Notes under the pieces: generated by a model
The model's database searches: none
The model's input: only the letters and a program-made list of their open reading frames with translations
What the model was told of the DNA's origin: nothing
Position numbers and translations under genes: made by a program
In this document: positions 58,790 to 64,000 of the stretch, piece after piece
How positions within the stretch are numbered: position 1 is the first letter of the stretch
Layout: each line of letters opens with the position of its first letter
From: Zhengitettix transpicula
Lineage: Eukaryota; Arthropoda; Insecta; Orthoptera; Tetrigidae
Direction: 5' to 3'
Assembly: GCA_037074705.1 (NCBI GenBank)
Contig: CM073590.1
Location: 45,854,395 to 45,918,394 of the forward strand
DNA length: 64,000 nucleotides

Positions 58790-60590
58790 TGTCTGAACGG
58801 GAATCGGGAATGGCCCTGTTCATCTCGACAGTGAAAATTCTGGATTCGAAACAAATATGGCTGTTTAAAACATTTTCCCATTCCTAACCTCCCAATCCAC
58901 TGAATCATACCATGCCGATGGGTGTTGAATTTGAACTTAACTGGCTTCTGGAGTATCAAGTCCAAATCGATTTGATGATTGTTTTATATATAATTATTTT
59001 ATTTTCCAGAGATAGATTTCACCTCCTACCAATCAGCCAGTATAGCTCACGAAGGCGTATGTCCATTTGTCTCTTTTTATTTTCTATATGTACCTTTCAA
59101 CTTCGTTTCGAGTCGAGATGCATTCCAAGATGTTTCACGTGTGCCGATACCGGGAGTTTATGGTTGTTCATGGTTACTGGAGGTCATTGTTGTTTCCGAA
59201 CAGTCAAATGTTACCTGTACTGATTTTAAGTGGTTAACTTTAATTCTCCATTTATCTATCATTCCCGGAGTATTTTACGGTGGTCTTGTAAATTCCTGCT
59301 TGCTGTTATGGGATATTCATTTATGGCCATGATAACTGCATCATCAGCGAATGTTTCTGTAATTGTAGTAGTTGTTGTAGGTAGATCGCAACTATTACTA
59401 AGTATAAGAAAGGTCCAAGGGAAACGCCTGCTTTGATTTGGTGGAAGATGGAAATTTCACTGTTTACTCTTGTTCTGAATTTGCGATTCTCGAGGTATGA
59501 TTGTATTAGCTTAAAGTAAGGCTCTGACAGTAGTGTTTTATCTTGTATAAGAGTCGTGTTTGCTAGACTCTGTCGAATACGTGGCTCACAACAAGGAATG
59601 CTGCTCTACAGTACTTTTTGTCATCTAGAGATACTTGTATAGCATTAACTATTTGATGAGACTGTTGAGTTGTAGAGTGCTGGGGACAAAACTGGAATTA
59701 CTGATATGGAATTATGTCTTAAAGTATGTGATACGATGGAGAATTAACCGTTCTAATAATTTTGCCACCGTTGAAAGAAGACTTATTGATCTATACGAAG
59801 TTACATTCTTTAGGTATTTTCCAGGATTGGGTATTAAAATTATTTCTGAGAATTTCAGTTCTCCTGGCCAGTGTTGAATACTACGTTAAAAATAAATGTT
59901 AGCATAACCAATCCTTTATTGGGAAGCTCTTTCAGCATTTCGGTAGTAATTTCGATTATTCCTGGAGCTTTCTTGTTGTTTATGAGAGCTAATTCTTGAC
60001 GTATTTCTTTTGTGGTGAAGTAATGTATTGTATTCTCAGGTGTATTCACGCAATTCCCATTTAAGAAGTCAAAAATGTATGCGCCTGGTATATTGTTATT
60101 TGGAGTAAATACAATTGTCACATGTTCTGCAAAGAGATCTGTTTTTTCTTTGTTACGTTTAGCCCATGATCCGATGGATGGAGATTAAATATTGTGTTTC
60201 AGGTTTTCTTGAAGCTTTAACTGGTATCCAAATATCATATCATATCTACTGAGATTTGTTATGTATTGTTGTCTCGAAGATCTTTCATTTTTAATTTAAG
60301 TAGATTGCTTAGTCGATCATAATGTGCTTAATCTGATGGGATATGAATCCGTTGCCAAGTTTTTCTAGTTTTCTTTTTTCTACGATAATGTGTTTTATTT
60401 GGAGCTGTACATTATCAACTTTACTTTGTGTGTCGAAATTAGGTATAGCTTGCTTGATAGCTTGTTGCATTTTTACGTTGCAATATGGCAGAAAATAACT
60501 GTGTAACAAGAATTCTGCTTTCACCAAGTATGAATATTTCGCTTCTTCATACTTTAGAGATATGCACCATAAATACCTATTCAATTCTAA
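58790..60590 (-). pseudogene. Jockey-clade non-LTR retrotransposon relic (reverse transcriptase)
   Basis: Minus strand, in order with frame changes: a pre-RT linker (about 60584-60300); FTTKEIRQELALINNKKAPG and LKELPNKGLVMLTFIFN (about 60020-59880); LIPNPGK and TSYRSISLL (about 59800); YCRAAFLVVSHVFDRV (about 59590), where the first catalytic Asp of FxDxSxAFD is replaced by Val and Trp of VWH is a stop; TFADDAVIMA (59340-59351 is the FADD box); KWRIKVNHLKSVQVTF (about 59235); VKHLGMHLD-like and DIRLRELYWLIG (about 59060); and IIIYKTIIKSIWT. This is the standard jockey RT layout. At least six frameshifts or stops make it inactive. Confidence 0.85.
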
Positions 60591-60811
60591 AACAAAAAAA
60601 TTATTCGCGAGCGTCTAACTAGTCAGTTCATGATACACAATTTTGTTCTCAAGCAAACGATTTTTAAAACAGCTGCAAAAAAAAAGGAAATTAGCAGATA
60701 GTCACGTATTAGAAATTCGTACGGCGTAATTTTTTTTAAAAGAGATATATAATAAAGAAACATCATTATAGTATTTAAAAGGCAAATATGATGTATACGA
60801 AGAAGAAGAAG

Positions 60812-61240
60812 GTGTAGACAAGCTATGTACAGGGTAATTCACATTGTGGCAACTACCCTCTTATAGCATAGAAAAGGGAGTGAAAGGGGGGATGCGGAAA
60901 GGTATTGCAAGGTCGCTAAGGGGTTAACTAGGGCTCCCGGGTTATGGTTTAAGGATCCTACCCGGCAATTCTCCTAAAGTGATGCAGGGAAAACCCTAGA
61001 AAAACCTACAACAGGTATGTCGGGCATTTGGTACTTGTCCCACGCCCATCCAATTGTGGGAGAGGGGTTTTCTGTAGGGTCGCAGCTTTCCCCTCGCCGT
61101 GCCTTGACCAGTTTAGGAGGCAGCTGGCCGACTATTCCAATAGGAATAGAGGACAACTCTTACCGTATGTCCAAAGTCTGCGACCCCGAAACATACACCT
61201 CTCTAAACAGGGCGATGAGATGTGAAGGCATCCTGTTTTT
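60812..61240 (+). repeat. Repeat A, copy A8 (first of a trimer)
   Basis: GGTGTAGACAAGCTATGTAC head to GATGTGAAGGCATCC; lacks the terminal hairpin. Includes the CTATTCC-AATA-GGAATAG hairpin near 61131. Confidence 0.85.
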
Positions 61241-61257
61241 TAAATTTTGTTTTAGGT

Positions 61258-61600
61258 AACAGGCTACAAGAGGGTAATCCACACGGTGGCAACTCCCCTT
61301 TAATAGCATAGGAAGGGATTTGAAAGGTGGGATGCGGAAGGGAAGAAGAAGGTAGCCAAGGGTTAACTAGGACCCCCGGGCTGTACTTTAATGATTCTAC
61401 CCGGAAATTCGCCTAAAAGTAATGCAGGACAAACCCTAGAAAAACCTTCATCAGGTAGGTCGGAAATTTGGTAGTTGTCCAACGCCCTTCCGTTGGCGGG
61501 AGAGGGGTTAGCTAGGCAACCCCAAAGGTATCCTCCTATCGACCTTTCTGGGGAGTTTCACCTGCGAGAGAATGCTCTCACACGCTTCCTTGCTGTATTA
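61258..61600 (+). repeat. Repeat A, copy A9 (second of a trimer)
   Basis: ACAGGCTACAAGAGGGTAATC head; central part deleted between the GGGAGAGGGGTTAGC and CCCCAAAGGTATCC blocks; ends with a damaged terminal hairpin (CCTGCGAGAGAATGCTCTC). Confidence 0.8.
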
Positions 61601-61617
61601 TTTATAAAAAATTTTTG

Positions 61618-61670
61618 AAGGTGTAGGCAGGCTATGTATAGGGAAATCCACATAGTGACAACTCCCGTAC
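61618..61670 (+). repeat. Repeat A, copy A10 (head only)
   Basis: GAAGGTGTAGGCAGGCTATG followed by AGGGAAATCCACATAGTG, then abrupt loss of similarity. Confidence 0.75.
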
Positions 61671-62189
61671 AAAAAAAGATTGTTATATAACTTACAACAA
61701 TCACCTAAGAGTTTCTGAGTTACAAGGGGAAGTAGAAATAAGGTGAAATACAATTTCTGTATTTATTTCGAAGATGTAATTAGCGAAGTATATTAAAGGA
61801 AATCATACTATTAAGAAATAGTACTTACCATACCACAAAAAACTCTAAATATAGTTTTTTAAACTATTTCGCTTCTGATGGAAAAAGGTATTTTGGCGTC
61901 AATGAAAGCAGTGCACCTGATAAACATTATATAATTTATCTATATCAAAAATTAAATTCATTTGACGAACACTTCATGACTTGCAGCAAGTAAAGAAACA
62001 GGCGAAAGACTTCCCGATTGCAATGTTTATACCTGAGGTTGTCTAAGTCTAAAAGCACGGTCGCTTGGAACACGACATAGAACTTCCATCGCTTGACAAG
62101 CAAACCGGACAGAGACAGTATCAATTCGACGTTTAGAAGCCGAATGGATATAAGGGACTAGCGTAAATATTTATAACCGTGGTAAATGG
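61671..62189. other. Gene-free stretch
   Basis: AT-rich, less so at 61980-62160. Nothing recognised. Confidence 0.35.
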
Positions 62190-62330
62190 ACTATGAACTT
62201 TTTACGGGAATAGCCCGATTCCTTCCAAAAACTACCTGTGGGCTGTAATGATCGTCCGACTCCTTCCCAGGCCTTTCAGAGCTAAACAACTGAAAACGAC
62301 CCGATTTCTTCCTGACTGGATACAGGAGTA
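62190..62330 (-). repeat. Interspersed repeat E, copy 2
   Basis: The reverse complement holds TTTAGCTCTGAAAGGCCTGG, GGAAGGAGTCGGACGATC and GGAAGGAATCGGGCTAT, matching 940-1035. Confidence 0.5.
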
Positions 62331-62991
62331 AAATGATGTGGGATCTATTTTAATCCTGAATTTTAATTTTCATGTCATGTTTTATTCATTAAAACTACAA
62401 TAAAATATAATAATAACAATTTAATTCATGTATAACACAGATTGAACAAACTCCATGCCAGATATTTCACCAGTCCTATACTTTGCAATTTGATACTGAA
62501 TATTCTTAGTTTTAGCATTTATTCTTACTTTTGTAGTGACTGCAGGTGATATAATTTTGGTGTTGGTGGCAGCTTGCATCATAAGTAAAACTTCAACGAA
62601 TTTAGATATCGGTATGGGGTTAAGAAAACTGTTCATTCAACTTACTGTGAATACTACCACGTGTGTTTGTTGTCCGTAACAGTGTGGCTGAAAATGGGAT
62701 ATTTTTGTCTATGCAATTTTTCCGATTGCGACTTTGTTCAAACTCACTATATAATTCCACGGTACAGTGGCTTGTTATTTGTAATTATATTATGTGTGTC
62801 AGATTAAGAAAAATACACCAAAATTTCCTCAAAATACTGCAAACAACATTGAACACATAAAGAAAATATTAAAATTACAGCTTTCGGATTTATTTCACAT
62901 TTTCAACTGAATTGTAGGTGAATAATTCAATAACATTACAAAAAAAAACACTTAGGAATACAGTTTTCAGCCGTTTTATTTAATTAAACCC
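62331..62991. other. AT-rich gene-free stretch
   Basis: A 71-codon minus-strand frame (62421-62636) has no recognised motif. Confidence 0.35.
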
Positions 62992-63024
62992 CTGAAGAAG
63001 GTAGAAATACGTACCAAAACATTG
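62992..63024 (+). other. Hammerhead-core-like motif with stem II
   Basis: CTGAAGA (62992-62998), GGTA-GAAATACG-TACC stem II, then AAAACATTG; the G of GAAAC is changed to A. Confidence 0.45.
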
Positions 63025-63454
63025 TTTTTTCTATAATTAATTAAATAAAGTGTCTGAAACTATTCATAAATTGTATTATAAATAAGATTTGAATAATTCG
63101 GATATTTTAAATTGTATTCTCTTTAAAAATGGAAAATTGATAAAATAATGGAAATTTGTTGTCCTGGTAGCTAATTTATAACATGATTTATATTATATAT
63201 TGATAAAAACACTGAAAAAAAATTCGCCATTCAAAATTTTAAGTTAAATTTAAATTATTTTTGCGGAATTTTAGGTGAGATAAACAAAATCCTTTATAAA
63301 ATAAAGCATGACTTCACTAAAAATTGAGAACCAGTCCGGAAAACGTTGATTTCAGGCTAGTAATCGTTGAACGTTTTGATTAATTGGGTTTTGGGAGTGT
63401 TATGAATTATCATTTTTTGTTGTTGTTGTTGGTTCTAAGGTTATGAACGAATCA
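63025..63454. other. AT-rich, nothing recognised
   Basis: No reading frame, exon or repeat partner seen. Confidence 0.35.
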
Positions 63455-63520
63455 GGACTCGCTGAGGTTTCAGCCAGGAAGGAATCGGGCTGTGGTATTT
63501 ATATATCTGAAAGTGAATCA
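63455..63520 (+). repeat. Interspersed repeat E, partial copy 3
   Basis: GCCAGGAAGGAATCGGGCTG matches the core of repeat E; flanking similarity is short. Confidence 0.35.
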
Positions 63521-64000
63521 GGTCTCGTCCCTTTTAACAGGTGTCGAGCAAAGACTGCATGTCATGATGAAAGTAAGTTTTTCTGAGTTTTAAGTTGATG
63601 CAATGTTTCTCGCTGGCCTGTTCAGCCTACTACGTGGGACGCATGGTTAAAGTAAGATACCATTGAATTTGTGTGTCCAAGCCAGCAAATATCTGCTGAT
63701 CTATCAGCGTGACCACAACACCATCCGTTTAGCGGTGGAGAGGGTAACAAACTTCTCTGGAAAATCTCATTTATTCTTTTGTAATATTTACAATAGTTGA
63801 TTATACTGGTGTCTTGGAAAAAGGCAAGTGTGTTAAAGAGTAACACAGTTTGGAGTATGCGGCAGCTGGTTGGGCGTACACGTATCAAGAAGGGAGGGAG
63901 TTGGGCAAGAAACTTCTTCTGTTCTTACAAAAGGTTGCACCCGTACGAGTGTGGTAGTTGATAGAAGTCGGATAGTCAGCGGATGACAAATGCGGCTTGC
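63521..64000. other. Window end, unassigned
   Basis: Mixed composition. An 88-codon minus-strand frame (63622-63888) has no motif I can defend. Confidence 0.3.

Noticed and set aside
63622..63888. 88-codon minus-strand frame near the window end
   Set aside because: No motif, and it probably belongs to an unassigned repeat; not called as a gene.

Overview
This is animal nuclear DNA, almost certainly from an insect with a large, repeat-rich genome. The window is AT-rich and carries many long (TA)n arrays. It also holds spliceosomal exons with GT...AG borders, an insect-type gustatory receptor exon, mariner and jockey-clade transposon relics, and a secreted structural-protein gene with a TATA promoter. 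The style of the receptor and the many copies of one ~500-bp repeat make me favour a cockroach (Blattodea). That last step is from memory and unverified. No bacterial-type operons, CRISPR arrays or rRNA genes are present.

Only two host genes can be supported, both on the minus strand. (1) A gustatory-receptor (7tm_7) exon at 13464-14453: 330 codons, intact, ending at a phase-0 splice donor; the last exon(s) with the TM7 motif were not found. (2) A three-exon gene, join(34829..34800, 27208..27141, 26411..24602), predicted at 635 residues. It encodes a signal peptide, a ~230-residue glycine-rich domain, an HHHH linker and a tryptophan/lysine/proline repeat domain built on a strict 24-residue period (about 50 Trp). 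A TATA box (34916-34924) lies ~33 bp upstream of a likely start site and an AATAAA lies at 24471-24476. I do not recognise this protein family; it looks like an extracellular cuticle, silk or glue material.

Everything else is mobile or repetitive DNA, by region. 1-7.5 kb: degenerate minisatellite, R1-like endonuclease relic, LTR-leader-like repeat with a foldback insertion. 11-13 kb: retroelement relic with a zinc knuckle. 16-21.5 kb: LTR-like segments seeded at (TA)n arrays and a tandem dimer of the ~500-bp repeat ('repeat A'). 27.2-34.8 kb: the long first intron. 35.7-41.7 kb: repeat units, two copies of a terminal-inverted-repeat element, an RT fragment. 44-45.3 kb: mariner relic split by repeat A. 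48-56.6 kb: two large foldbacks, a near-intact mariner, a (TA)n array, an LTR. 57.8-61.7 kb: repeat A multimers around a jockey-clade relic.

Scattered through these are at least nine short motifs resembling the hammerhead ribozyme core (CTGANGA, stem II, GAAAC), which suggests decayed Penelope-like or retrozyme-type elements. Repeat A copies often sit head-to-tail and carry perfect hairpins.
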